From assembly GCA_002369495.1 (NCBI GenBank), contig DFFD01000126.1, positions 1-17,674 of the forward strand: DNA of 17,674 bases, read 5' to 3'. The translations under genes were made by a program, and so were the position numbers. Positions 1 through 7,411 of the stretch are shown here, piece by piece (the first letter of the stretch is position 1; each line of letters begins with the position of its first letter). This stretch comes from Lachnospiraceae bacterium UBA3785. Its GTDB lineage: Bacteria > Bacillota > Clostridia > Lachnospirales > Lachnospiraceae. The notes under the pieces are model-generated. The model searched no databases, was not told the DNA's origin, and was given only the letters and a program-made list of their open reading frames with translations.

Positions 1-1533
1 ACCCTCGATGAGAACGGCAACTTCACCCAGAAGAACTTCGACCCGGGCGACCGCAGCAAAAACGGCGGCATCCCCCAGAAGATCACCTATATCTGCAAGG
101 ACGGCCTCAACGTCTATAAGCCCAGGTTCACCATCTTCGGGTTCCGCTACGCGAAAGTAGAGACCGATATCGACCTTGCGGACGCTAAGTTCACCTCCGT
201 CGCTGTCTACTCGAAAATGCCCCAGGTCGGGTTCTTTGAGTGCGGAAACGCCGACGTGAACCGGCTCTTTATGAATTCTCTCTGGAGCATGCGCTCCAAC
301 TTCTGCGACATCCCGACCGACTGCCCCACCCGCGAGCGGGCGGGCTGGACGGGCGATGCGGGCGCATTTGCCCCCACGGCGGTCTATCTTGCGGACTGCT
401 ATCCGGTCCTTCGGAAATGGCTCGGCGAGTGCCGCCTGGCCCAGGGTGAGGACGGCCTCGTGCAGAATATCGCGCCGGTCAACAACAGCGGCAGCATGAT
501 CTCCAACATGCTGCAGGGCTCTGCCGGCTGGGGTGACGCCTGCATTCTGGTTCCGTGGGCCCTCTACGAGGCCTACGGCGACGAGGAGATCCTCCGCGAG
601 AACTACGACATGATGACCGGCTGGATGAACTACTGCGAGAAGCGCGCCGGCAAGACCCGTGTCCACAACCTCATAAACCCCTTCCACAAGTATCTCGTGG
701 ACGAAGGGTTTCATTTCGGAGAATGGTGCCAGCCCGACGTCGACAACACGGACACGATGAAGAAAACGATGATGTTCGGGGCGCCCGAGGTCGCGACGGC
801 CTACTACTTCAGGTCCGCGGCCCTCATGGCGGAGATCTCGAAGATCCTCGGCCACAGGGAGAAGGCGCAGCACTACGCAGAGATCGCGATTAATGCGCGC
901 AAGGCCTACCGCTTCACCTGCACCGACAACGGGACCATCAAGTCAGACCGCATGTGCGAGTATGTGCGGCCGCTCGCCTTCGGGCTCCTAAAGAAAAATG
1001 AAGTGCCGAATGCGGTTGACGAACTGGTTAAATTAGTGGAAAATAATAAGTATCATCTGAATACCGGCTTCCTCTCCACCCCGGATCTACTGTCCGTTCT
1101 CGCCGACAACGGCCGCGCGGACATCGCCTACAGGCTGCTTTTGCAGGATGAATGCCCGGGCTGGCTCTACGCCGTGAAGAAAGGCGCGACGACCATCTGG
1201 GAGACCTGGGACGGCGTCCGCCCGGACGGCACCGTGCATGATTCCCTGAATCACTACTCCTACGGCGCGGTCACGGGCTGGCTTTTCAGCGGCGCCTGCG
1301 GCATTTCCCTTAAAGGCCGTGAGCTTAGCATCACGCCGCATCCGGGCCGTGAGCTCGGCTACGCGAAGGCCTCCTGGGATTCCCCGGCAGGCCGCATCGA
1401 GAGTTCCTGGGTCTACGAGGAAGATCGGATCGTCTTTCATTTCCATGTTCCCGTGCCGGCGGTGATTACGCTGCCGAACGGTGAGCGCCACGAAGTCACG
1501 GAAGGAGACTGCTCTTATGAAGTACTACTGTAA
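1..1533 (+). CDS. GH78 alpha-L-rhamnosidase, 5' partial
   Basis: Frame 1 is open from the first base to the TAA at 1531-1533, giving 510 visible residues; the N-terminus lies off the left edge. The family removes terminal alpha-L-rhamnose by an inverting mechanism. Family signatures seen are FTIFGFRYAKVE (about residues 41-52), at the end of the domain before the catalytic barrel, DCPTRERAGWTGDA (about 107-120), whose Glu at visible residue 112 is the expected general acid, and ATTIWETWDG, whose Glu codon at 1201-1203 (residue 401) is the expected base. The end (SITPHPGRELGYAKASW) fits the C-terminal beta domain. An internal ATG at 217 is not the true start, because clear family sequence precedes it. 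The 3' end overlaps the GH43 gene by 17 bases, so the two are probably translationally coupled. No signal peptide can be judged because the start is missing. Confidence 0.93.
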   Translation, partial: TLDENGNFTQKNFDPGDRSKNGGIPQKITYICKDGLNVYKPRFTIFGFRYAKVETDIDLADAKFTSVAVYSKMPQVGFFECGNADVNRLFMNSLWSMRSNFCDIPTDCPTRERAGWTGDAGAFAPTAVYLADCYPVLRKWLGECRLAQGEDGLVQNIAPVNNSGSMISNMLQGSAGWGDACILVPWALYEAYGDEEILRENYDMMTGWMNYCEKRAGKTRVHNLINPFHKYLVDEGFHFGEWCQPDVDNTDTMKKTMMFGAPEVATAYYFRSAALMAEISKILGHREKAQHYAEIAINARKAYRFTCTDNGTIKSDRMCEYVRPLAFGLLKKNEVPNAVDELVKLVENNKYHLNTGFLSTPDLLSVLADNGRADIAYRLLLQDECPGWLYAVKKGATTIWETWDGVRPDGTVHDSLNHYSYGAVTGWLFSGACGISLKGRELSITPHPGRELGYAKASWDSPAGRIESSWVYEEDRIVFHFHVPVPAVITLPNGERHEVTEGDCSYEVLL

Positions 1534-3319
1534 CCCGATCAACATCAATTACCGTTACCAGTTCAACGCTGACCCGAGAAAGGGCGGCATCCTCCAGATC
1601 TGCCGCGAGGCGGCGGACCCGTCCATGATCTATTATGAAGGCCGCTATTACATCTTCGCCTCCATGACGCTCGGCGTATGGGTCTCCGACGACCTCGTGA
1701 ACTGGGAGAATCACCGTTTCCCGGCGGATCTCCCCACCTACGACTACGCGCCGGACGTTCGGGTGCTGGGCGATTACGTCTATTTCTGCGCCTCCTCCCA
1801 CGATCACAACTGCGACCGCTGGCGCACGAAGGACATTCTGAACGGTCCCTACGAGAAGATCGACGGCACCTTCCCCTTCTGGGATCCCAACCTCTTCATC
1901 GACGATGACGGCCGCATCTACTTCTACTGGGGCTGCTCCAATATGACGCCCATCTACGGCGTGGAGCTTGATCCTGCGACCATGAACCCCATCGGCGAGA
2001 AGAAGGAGCTTGTCAGCGGCGATCCCCATTCGATCGGCTACGAGCGCATCGGCGAGGACAACAGCACGCTGCCGGCCTCCGAGGAGGTCGTAGAAGCCAA
2101 GTATCAGGCATTTTTAAAGAATAACCCCGTGCCGGAAGATCAGCTTCCGCCGGGCATAAAGTTCCTCATCCGCGGCATGTTCTCCAACAAGCCCTACATT
2201 GAAGGTGCCTGGATGGACAAGCACTGCGGAAAATACTATCTCCAGTACGCCTGCCCCGGAACCCAGTACAACACCTACTCGGACGGCGTCTACGTGAGCG
2301 ACAGCCCCTTAGGCCCGTTCACTCTCGCGGGCAACAACCCCTACTCCTACAAGCCGGGCGGCTTCCTGCCCGGTGCGGGCCACGGCTCCACGATGCAGGA
2401 TGAGCAGGGCAACTGGTGGCACACCGCGACCATGCGCATTTCCATGAACCACGATTTCGAGCGCCGCGTCGGCCTCTGGCCGGCCGGGTTCGATGCGGAC
2501 GGCGAGCTTTGCTGCAACCAGCGCTACGGCGACTGGCCGATGACGCTCTCGGGCTTCCGCCAGGATATGTGGCGCGATCCGGCCTTCATGCTCTTAAGCG
2601 CGGGAAAGACCGCTGCGGCCTCCTCCTTCGCGGAAGGGCACGAGCCGGAAAAGGCTGTCGAGGAAAATGTACAGACCTGGTGGCGGGCTGCCTCAAACGC
2701 CAGAAATGAATGGCTCTCCGTCGACCTCGGCAAGGTCTTCGACGTCCGCGCGATCCAGGTGAACTTCGCGGACGACAGGATCGACATCCCCTGCCCGGGC
2801 GAGATCCGTCCCGGCACGCAGGCCCGCTACATCGAGGAGCGGGATCTTCTGACCCAGTGGAAACTCGAAGGCTCCGTCGACGGGCAGGACTGGTTCGTCA
2901 TCGAGGACAAATCCGATGCAAAGACTGACCTCTCCCACGATTTCATCGTCCGTGAGGATGGTTTTCATGCACGCTACGTGCGCATTTCCGATATGGCGGT
3001 TCCGTATGAGCAGGCGCCCTGCATTTCCGGGCTCCGCATCTTCGGGTTCGGGGACGGCGAGAAGCCGGCAGCTCCTCATTTTACAGCGAAACGCACCGGC
3101 GATCTCGACATGGTCGTCTCCGTCGAGGGCCAGGACGATGCGCTCGGCTTCAATATCCTCTTCGGCAGCAGCCCGGAGAAACTCTATCACAGCTACATGG
3201 TCTTTAAAGCCGGGGAGCAGCGCGTCGGCGCTCTCGTAAAGGACAGGAACTACTATGTGCGCGTGGACGCCTTCAATGAAAACGGGATCACGGAAGGCAC
3301 CTGCGTAAAGCTTCAGTAA
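1517..3319 (+). CDS. GH43 family glycosidase with F5/8 type C (discoidin) and FN3-like domains
   Basis: A 600-residue protein. I chose the ATG at 1517 because GGAAGGAG (1500-1507) sits at good spacing; an upstream in-frame GTG at 1481 lies inside GH78 without such a site. The N-terminal half is a GH43 five-bladed propeller. The three acidic residues expected of the family are visible: D34 (AADPSMIYYEGRYY, base), D123 (FWDPNLFIDDDG, pKa modulator) and E229 (YIEGAWMDKHCGKYY, acid). About 365-505 resembles an F5/8C sugar-binding domain (TWWRAAS, WLSVDLGKVFDVRAIQVNF). The last 90 residues look FN3-like. GH43 enzymes are mostly alpha-L-arabinofuranosidases, beta-xylosidases or exo-galactanases; the exact substrate cannot be told from sequence. 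There is no signal peptide, so it is probably cytoplasmic. It lies between GH78 and GH1 in one operon, consistent with debranching of pectin- or hemicellulose-derived oligosaccharides. Confidence 0.9.
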   Translation: MKYYCNPININYRYQFNADPRKGGILQICREAADPSMIYYEGRYYIFASMTLGVWVSDDLVNWENHRFPADLPTYDYAPDVRVLGDYVYFCASSHDHNCDRWRTKDILNGPYEKIDGTFPFWDPNLFIDDDGRIYFYWGCSNMTPIYGVELDPATMNPIGEKKELVSGDPHSIGYERIGEDNSTLPASEEVVEAKYQAFLKNNPVPEDQLPPGIKFLIRGMFSNKPYIEGAWMDKHCGKYYLQYACPGTQYNTYSDGVYVSDSPLGPFTLAGNNPYSYKPGGFLPGAGHGSTMQDEQGNWWHTATMRISMNHDFERRVGLWPAGFDADGELCCNQRYGDWPMTLSGFRQDMWRDPAFMLLSAGKTAAASSFAEGHEPEKAVEENVQTWWRAASNARNEWLSVDLGKVFDVRAIQVNFADDRIDIPCPGEIRPGTQARYIEERDLLTQWKLEGSVDGQDWFVIEDKSDAKTDLSHDFIVREDGFHARYVRISDMAVPYEQAPCISGLRIFGFGDGEKPAAPHFTAKRTGDLDMVVSVEGQDDALGFNILFGSSPEKLYHSYMVFKAGEQRVGALVKDRNYYVRVDAFNENGITEGTCVKLQ

Positions 3320-3332
3320 GGAGGTAAATGAG

Positions 3333-4616
3333 ATGGCATTTCCGAAAAACTTTCTCTTCGGCGCCGCGACGGCAGCCCACCAGGTGGAGGGAAACAACAC
3401 AAAGAGCGACTACTGGGCGATGGAGCACATCCCCCACACAAGCTTTGCCGAGCCGAGCGGCGAGGCCTGCGACCACTACAACCGCTACGAGGAGGATATC
3501 AAGCTCCTCGCCGACGCAGGCCTGAACGCCTACCGCTTCTCCGTCGAGTGGGCAAGGATCGAGCCGGAGGAAGGCCGGTTCGATGAAAATGAGATCGAGC
3601 ACTACCGCAAAGTGATCGCCTGCTGCAAGGCGCACGGGGTGGAGCCGCTTGTGACGCTCCTGCACTTCACAAGCCCGGTCTGGCTCATTAAGAAGGGAGG
3701 CTGGGAGGCCGAGAGCACGATCGAGTATTTCCGCCGCTACGCTTCCTACGTGACCGAGAAGCTGGGCAGCGAGCTCAAATACATCTGCACGATCAACGAG
3801 GCCAACATGGGTCTCCAGATCGCCGCGATCTCGAAGCGTTTCCGCCTCATGGCAGAGCAGAAGGCCAAATCCGCCAAGGATGCGGAAGGCACAGTCCAGG
3901 TCGGCATGAACTTTGAGAAGATGATGGAAAATATGAAGTTCGCCGCCATGGAAAATGCCCAGATCTTCGGCACCCCGCAGCCGCAGGTCTTCGTCTCCGC
4001 GAGAACGCCGGAGGGCGACGCGCTGGTCTTCCGCGCTCACCAGGCGGCGAAGGAGGCAATCAAGGCTATCTATCCGGACATCAAGGTCGGCATCACCCTC
4101 TCCATCCACGATGTGCAGGCGCTCCCGGGCGGCGAGGCCTTCGCCGATGCCGAGTGGAACGAGGAGTTCGCCCATTACCTGCCGTTCATCAAGGATGACG
4201 ATTTCCTGGGCGTCCAGAACTACACCAGATCCCAGTACGGCCCGGAAGGCATGGTTCCCTGCCCGGAAGGCGCGGAGCTCACCCAGATGGACTATGAGTT
4301 CTACCCGGAGGCGCTGGAGCACGTGATCCGCAGGGTCCACGAGGTCTTCGGCGGCGAGCTCATCGTGACCGAGAACGGCGTCGCGGTCTCTGACGACACC
4401 CGCCGCGAGGAGTTCATCCGCCGCGCGCTCGCGGGCGTCGAGAGCTGCGTGAACGACGGCATCCCGGTGAAGGGCTACTGCTACTGGAGCCTCCTCGACA
4501 ACTTCGAGTGGCAGAAGGGGTTCTCGATGACCTTCGGGCTCATCGCGGTGGACCGCGCGACACAGGTGCGGACGCCGAAGAACAGCCTGTATGTGCTGGG
4601 GGCGTACGCGAAGTAA
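3333..4616 (+). CDS. GH1 family beta-glycosidase (beta-glucosidase-like)
   Basis: A 427-residue TIM-barrel enzyme of ordinary GH1 length, expected to hydrolyse beta-glucosides or beta-galactosides with retention. AAGGAGG just before the ATG at 3333 supports the start, 13 bases after the GH43 stop. Visible motifs are FLFGAATAAHQVEG (N-terminal GH1 signature), YRFSVEWARIEP, E156 in TINEAN (acid/base) and E347 in IVTENGV (nucleophile), then YWSLLDNFEW and FGLIAVD, which line the substrate site. The acid/base motif reads TINEAN where most GH1 enzymes have T(F/L)NEP; divergent GH1 clades differ here, so activity is still likely. No signal peptide. It is the last gene of the GH78-GH43-GH1 operon, followed by a strong terminator. 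Substrate specificity is open. Confidence 0.93.
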   Translation: MAFPKNFLFGAATAAHQVEGNNTKSDYWAMEHIPHTSFAEPSGEACDHYNRYEEDIKLLADAGLNAYRFSVEWARIEPEEGRFDENEIEHYRKVIACCKAHGVEPLVTLLHFTSPVWLIKKGGWEAESTIEYFRRYASYVTEKLGSELKYICTINEANMGLQIAAISKRFRLMAEQKAKSAKDAEGTVQVGMNFEKMMENMKFAAMENAQIFGTPQPQVFVSARTPEGDALVFRAHQAAKEAIKAIYPDIKVGITLSIHDVQALPGGEAFADAEWNEEFAHYLPFIKDDDFLGVQNYTRSQYGPEGMVPCPEGAELTQMDYEFYPEALEHVIRRVHEVFGGELIVTENGVAVSDDTRREEFIRRALAGVESCVNDGIPVKGYCYWSLLDNFEWQKGFSMTFGLIAVDRATQVRTPKNSLYVLGAYAK

Positions 4617-4629
4617 CTATTTAACCTCT

Positions 4630-4752
4630 GGGGACGGTTCCCAGGGACGGTTCTCTAAAGAAGCGGTTCTCGAGATGAGAACCGCTTTTTTAAGAACCGT
4701 CCCACAGGAACCGTCCCTGTGTTTAAGAACCGTCCCACAGGAACCGTCCCTG
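4630..4752 (+). repeat. REP-like cluster of GGGACGGTTC / GAACCGTCCC repeats
   Basis: After the GH1 stop there are two copies of GGACGGTTC (within 4630-4653) and then two direct copies of a 31-base unit at 4689-4719 and 4722-4752, each carrying GAACCGTCCC twice. The unit begins with TTTAAGAACCGTCCCACAGG and ends with AACCGTCCCTG. The first half is an imperfect inverted repeat of the second, so 4630-4719 can fold into one long hairpin whose tip is the terminator stem at 4661-4687. Intergenic GGGACGGTTC-type palindromes recur in many clostridial genomes (recalled, not checked) and resemble REP elements mobilised by Y1 (RAYT) transposases. No transposase is present here. Confidence 0.75.
4661..4691 (+). 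terminator. Rho-independent terminator after the GH78-GH43-GH1 operon
   Basis: A perfect 11-bp stem pairs AAGCGGTTCTC (4661-4671) with GAGAACCGCTT (4677-4687) around the loop GAGAT and is followed by a run of T to 4691. It lies 44 bases after the GH1 stop. It also forms the tip of the larger REP-like inverted repeat. Confidence 0.9.
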
Positions 4753-4805
4753 CTGTATTCTTCCGATACTTCACAGATTTTTTCACATCCTGACGAAAAC
4801 ATCTG

Positions 4806-4835
4806 TTTCGCCCCATCCCCCTTCTCCTGTATAAT
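4806..4835 (+). promoter_or_regulatory. Predicted sigma-A promoter of the GH3 gene
   Basis: A perfect TATAAT lies at 4830-4835. The upstream hexamer TTTCGC (4806-4811, spacing 18) is a poor -35 match, so the promoter may be weak or activator-dependent. A start near 4842 would give a leader of about 35 bases ending in AGGAGG before the ATG at 4878. Its position after the terminator shows that GH3 can be transcribed separately from the upstream operon. Confidence 0.55.
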
Positions 4836-4877
4836 TAAGACAGTATCGATCCTGTGATCCAGGAAGGAGGAAATATC

Positions 4878-7280
4878 ATGAAAAACTATATGGACACCAC
4901 CCTGACCCCCCGCGAGCGCGCGGAGCTCCTGCTCAGGGAAATGACCCTCGACGAAAAGATCTTCCAGCTGGCAGGCGTCTACTCCATGAGAGGCAGAGAG
5001 AAAGAGATGGCTGCCTTCATGAAGAACGGCATCGGCCAGCTCAGCACCCTCGGTTTCCTCAACTGCGCGGATATGGATGACGCAGCCGCCTGGCAGCGCG
5101 AGCTCCAGACCCTGGTCATGGAGGCGAGCCGCCTGCATATCCCCGCCGTCTTCCACATGGAAGGCCTGAACGGCGCATTCATAAAGGGCACCACGCCGTT
5201 CCCGACCGGCGTGAACCGCGGCGCGACCTTCGACACGGAGCTCGAGGGGCAGATCGGCGAGATCGTCTCCCGCCAGGAAGCCGCTTTCGGCTTCACGCAG
5301 ATCCTGGCGCCGGTCCTTGACATCTCCCGCGACTCCCGCATGGGCCGCCAGGCGGAGGCCTACGGCGAGGACCCGACCCTGGCCGCCGCGATGGGCACCG
5401 CCTACACCCGCGGCCTCCAGGAGACTGAGACGGCCGGCCGCCATCCCGAGTCCGCCGCCAAGCATTTCACCGGCTTCCACCGCGGCGCGGGCGGCATCCA
5501 CGGCACGGATTTTGAGATCGGCGAGCATCTCCTGCGCGAGATCTACGCCAAGCCCTTCCAGGCGGCGATCACCGAGGCGAACCTGCGCGGCGTGATGCCC
5601 TGCTACTGCTCGATCAACGGCCTGCCCATGCACGCGAACAGACGCTACCTCACCGGCCTTCTCCGCGAGGAGATGGGCTTTGACGGCGTGACCGTCTCCG
5701 ACTACGGCGGAGCGGAGAACACCTACCTCTACCAGAAGACGAGCGAGAGCAAGGGCGAGGCCGGCTACCGCTGCCTCCGCGCCGGCCTCGACGTGGAGCT
5801 CCCGATGCCGATGGCTTTCCGGGAAATGAAGCCCCTCTTCGAGAGCGGCGAAGCCGACATAAGCTATCTTGACGCCGCGGTCCTCCGCGTCCTCGAGGCA
5901 AAATTCCGGATGGGGCTCTTCGAGCATCCCTTCGCGCTCGAGGGCGAGGAGCTCAAGGCAGCCGTCTGCCATGACAGCGACGATGCGGTCTCACGCCGGG
6001 CGGCCCGGGAGAGCATGATCCTTCTTAAAAACAACGGCGTCCTTCCGCTCTCCGGAAATGAAAAGACCATCGCGGTCATCGGCCCGCAGGCCAATAACGC
6101 CCGCTACTATTTCGGCGGCTACACGCTCGTCAGCATGGTGGAATCCAGGCACGCGGCCATGAACTCCATGGCAGGCGTCGGCGCAGGCGGCGACAGCCAC
6201 GCGGCTGCGATGGAGCGCGTCCCCGGCACGAACGTTCAGGTGGATGAGACGGAAGAATTCAACCGGATCCTCGCCGACCTCGAGCCGAACTGCAGAAATC
6301 TCCTCGAAGTCCTGCGAGAGGAGCTTCCCGGCGCAAATATTCTCTACGCCCAGGGCTACCACAAGGCCGGCGCGGACGAGAGCCTCTTCGCCGAAGCCCT
6401 TGAGATCGTAAAACAGGCGGATGTCGTGATCCTGACGCTGGGCGGCAAGACCGGCACCGGCTCGGTCGCCACGATGGGCGAAGGCATTGACTCCACGAAC
6501 ATCAACCTCCCCGCCTGCCAGGACGCGTTCATCCGCGAAGCGGCGAAGCTGGGCAAGCCGATGGTCGGGGTTCATTTTGACGGGAGACCGATCTCCTCCG
6601 ACGCGGCGGACGAGTGCCTCGACGCGATCGTGGAAGCCTTCCTGCCGGCCAGATACGGCGCTGAGGCGGTCACGAACGTCCTGCTCGGAAAATACAATCC
6701 CTCCGGCAAACTGCCCGTGTCGACCGCTTACAACGCCGGCCAGGTCGGCGTCTGCTACAACCATCCGAACGGCTCCTTCTGGCACCAGAGCCCCAGCATC
6801 GGCTTTTCGGACTATGTGGACTGCCCTCACAGGCCGCGCTACTGCTTCGGCCACGGCCTCTCCTACACGGAGTTCGCCTACAGCGATCTTGCCATCGATA
6901 AGGAAAATGTCAGTCCCTTCGAGGAACTGACCATTTCCATGAAGATCAAAAACACCGGAAATGTCCCCGGCACCGAGGTCGTCCAGCTCTACCTTAAGGA
7001 TGTACTCGCCTCCATGACGAGGCCCTGCAAGGAGCTTGCCGGCTTCGCCCGCGTCGAGCTCGCCCCGGGTGAGGAGAAGGAAGTCCGCTTCACGGTCGAA
7101 CCCAGCCAGATGGCCTTCGTGGACGAGGATATGCGCTGGAAGATCGAGAAAGGCGAGTTCGGAGTGGAGCTCGGCTCCTCCTCCGACGACATCCGCCTGA
7201 CCGGCAGCTACAAAGTCACGAAGGACGCCTGGCTCGAAGGCCGCAGCCGCGCTTTCTGTGCAAAGGCACAGATCCTCTGA
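4878..7280 (+). CDS. GH3 family beta-glucosidase with C-terminal fibronectin-III-like domain
   Basis: An 800-residue protein. The ATG at 4878 follows AGGAGG at 4865-4870; an in-frame GTG at 4854 lies upstream of that site and is unlikely. The N-terminal GH3 barrel shows RDSRMGRQAEAYGEDP (151-166), AAKHFTGFHRG (193-203) and the nucleophile D275 in GVTVSDYGGAE. The second alpha/beta domain spans about 370-620, with SRRAARESMILLKNNGVLPL and NPSGKLPVS. FGHGLSYTEF (657-666) precedes an FN3-like domain at 685-780 (GTEVVQLYLKD, LAGFARVELAPGE). This order is standard for GH3 beta-glucosidases and beta-xylosidases. Residues about 415-500 form a longer than usual linker in the second domain. No signal peptide, so it probably acts in the cytoplasm on short oligosaccharides. 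It has its own promoter. Substrate (glucosyl or xylosyl) is unresolved. Confidence 0.93.
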   Translation: MKNYMDTTLTPRERAELLLREMTLDEKIFQLAGVYSMRGREKEMAAFMKNGIGQLSTLGFLNCADMDDAAAWQRELQTLVMEASRLHIPAVFHMEGLNGAFIKGTTPFPTGVNRGATFDTELEGQIGEIVSRQEAAFGFTQILAPVLDISRDSRMGRQAEAYGEDPTLAAAMGTAYTRGLQETETAGRHPESAAKHFTGFHRGAGGIHGTDFEIGEHLLREIYAKPFQAAITEANLRGVMPCYCSINGLPMHANRRYLTGLLREEMGFDGVTVSDYGGAENTYLYQKTSESKGEAGYRCLRAGLDVELPMPMAFREMKPLFESGEADISYLDAAVLRVLEAKFRMGLFEHPFALEGEELKAAVCHDSDDAVSRRAARESMILLKNNGVLPLSGNEKTIAVIGPQANNARYYFGGYTLVSMVESRHAAMNSMAGVGAGGDSHAAAMERVPGTNVQVDETEEFNRILADLEPNCRNLLEVLREELPGANILYAQGYHKAGADESLFAEALEIVKQADVVILTLGGKTGTGSVATMGEGIDSTNINLPACQDAFIREAAKLGKPMVGVHFDGRPISSDAADECLDAIVEAFLPARYGAEAVTNVLLGKYNPSGKLPVSTAYNAGQVGVCYNHPNGSFWHQSPSIGFSDYVDCPHRPRYCFGHGLSYTEFAYSDLAIDKENVSPFEELTISMKIKNTGNVPGTEVVQLYLKDVLASMTRPCKELAGFARVELAPGEEKEVRFTVEPSQMAFVDEDMRWKIEKGEFGVELGSSSDDIRLTGSYKVTKDAWLEGRSRAFCAKAQIL

Positions 7281-7292
7281 CCGCCTCATGAA

Positions 7293-7311
7293 ACAGCCGC
7301 GAAGCGGCTGT
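7293..7311 (+). terminator. Short hairpin after GH3, possible weak terminator
   Basis: ACAGCCGC (7293-7300) pairs perfectly with GCGGCTGT (7304-7311) around the loop GAA, 12 bases after the GH3 stop. No T-run follows, so it may act as an mRNA 3' stabiliser or a weak terminator rather than a classical one. Confidence 0.45.
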
Positions 7312-7333
7312 GAATTAGGTGCTGAATAGCTGC

Positions 7334-7362
7334 TCGTAATTCTATCCGATATCTGCTATAAT
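7334..7362 (+). promoter_or_regulatory. Predicted promoter with extended -10 for the zinc-ribbon/SGNH pair
   Basis: TGCTATAAT at 7354-7362 is a perfect extended -10 element (TGnTATAAT). The hexamer 17 bases upstream (7334-7339, TCGTAA) is a poor -35, which an extended -10 can offset. A start near 7369 leaves a leader of about 40 bases with GGGAGG before the ATG at 7412. Confidence 0.65.
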
Positions 7363-7411
7363 AGAGCCGGAAGATCTGCAGATGTTCTCACGCAATCGCA
7401 GGGAGGTTCCT

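Noticed and set aside
4689..4752. Two 31-base direct repeats as a possible CRISPR fragment
   Set aside because: The units are separated by only 2 bases, are part of a larger inverted repeat with the upstream copies, and no cas gene is present.
4617..5972. Long minus-strand open frame opposite the start of GH3, and similar long frames opposite the other hydrolases
   Set aside because: These are antisense shadows produced by GC-rich codon use; the plus-strand frames have clear domain matches and ribosome binding sites.
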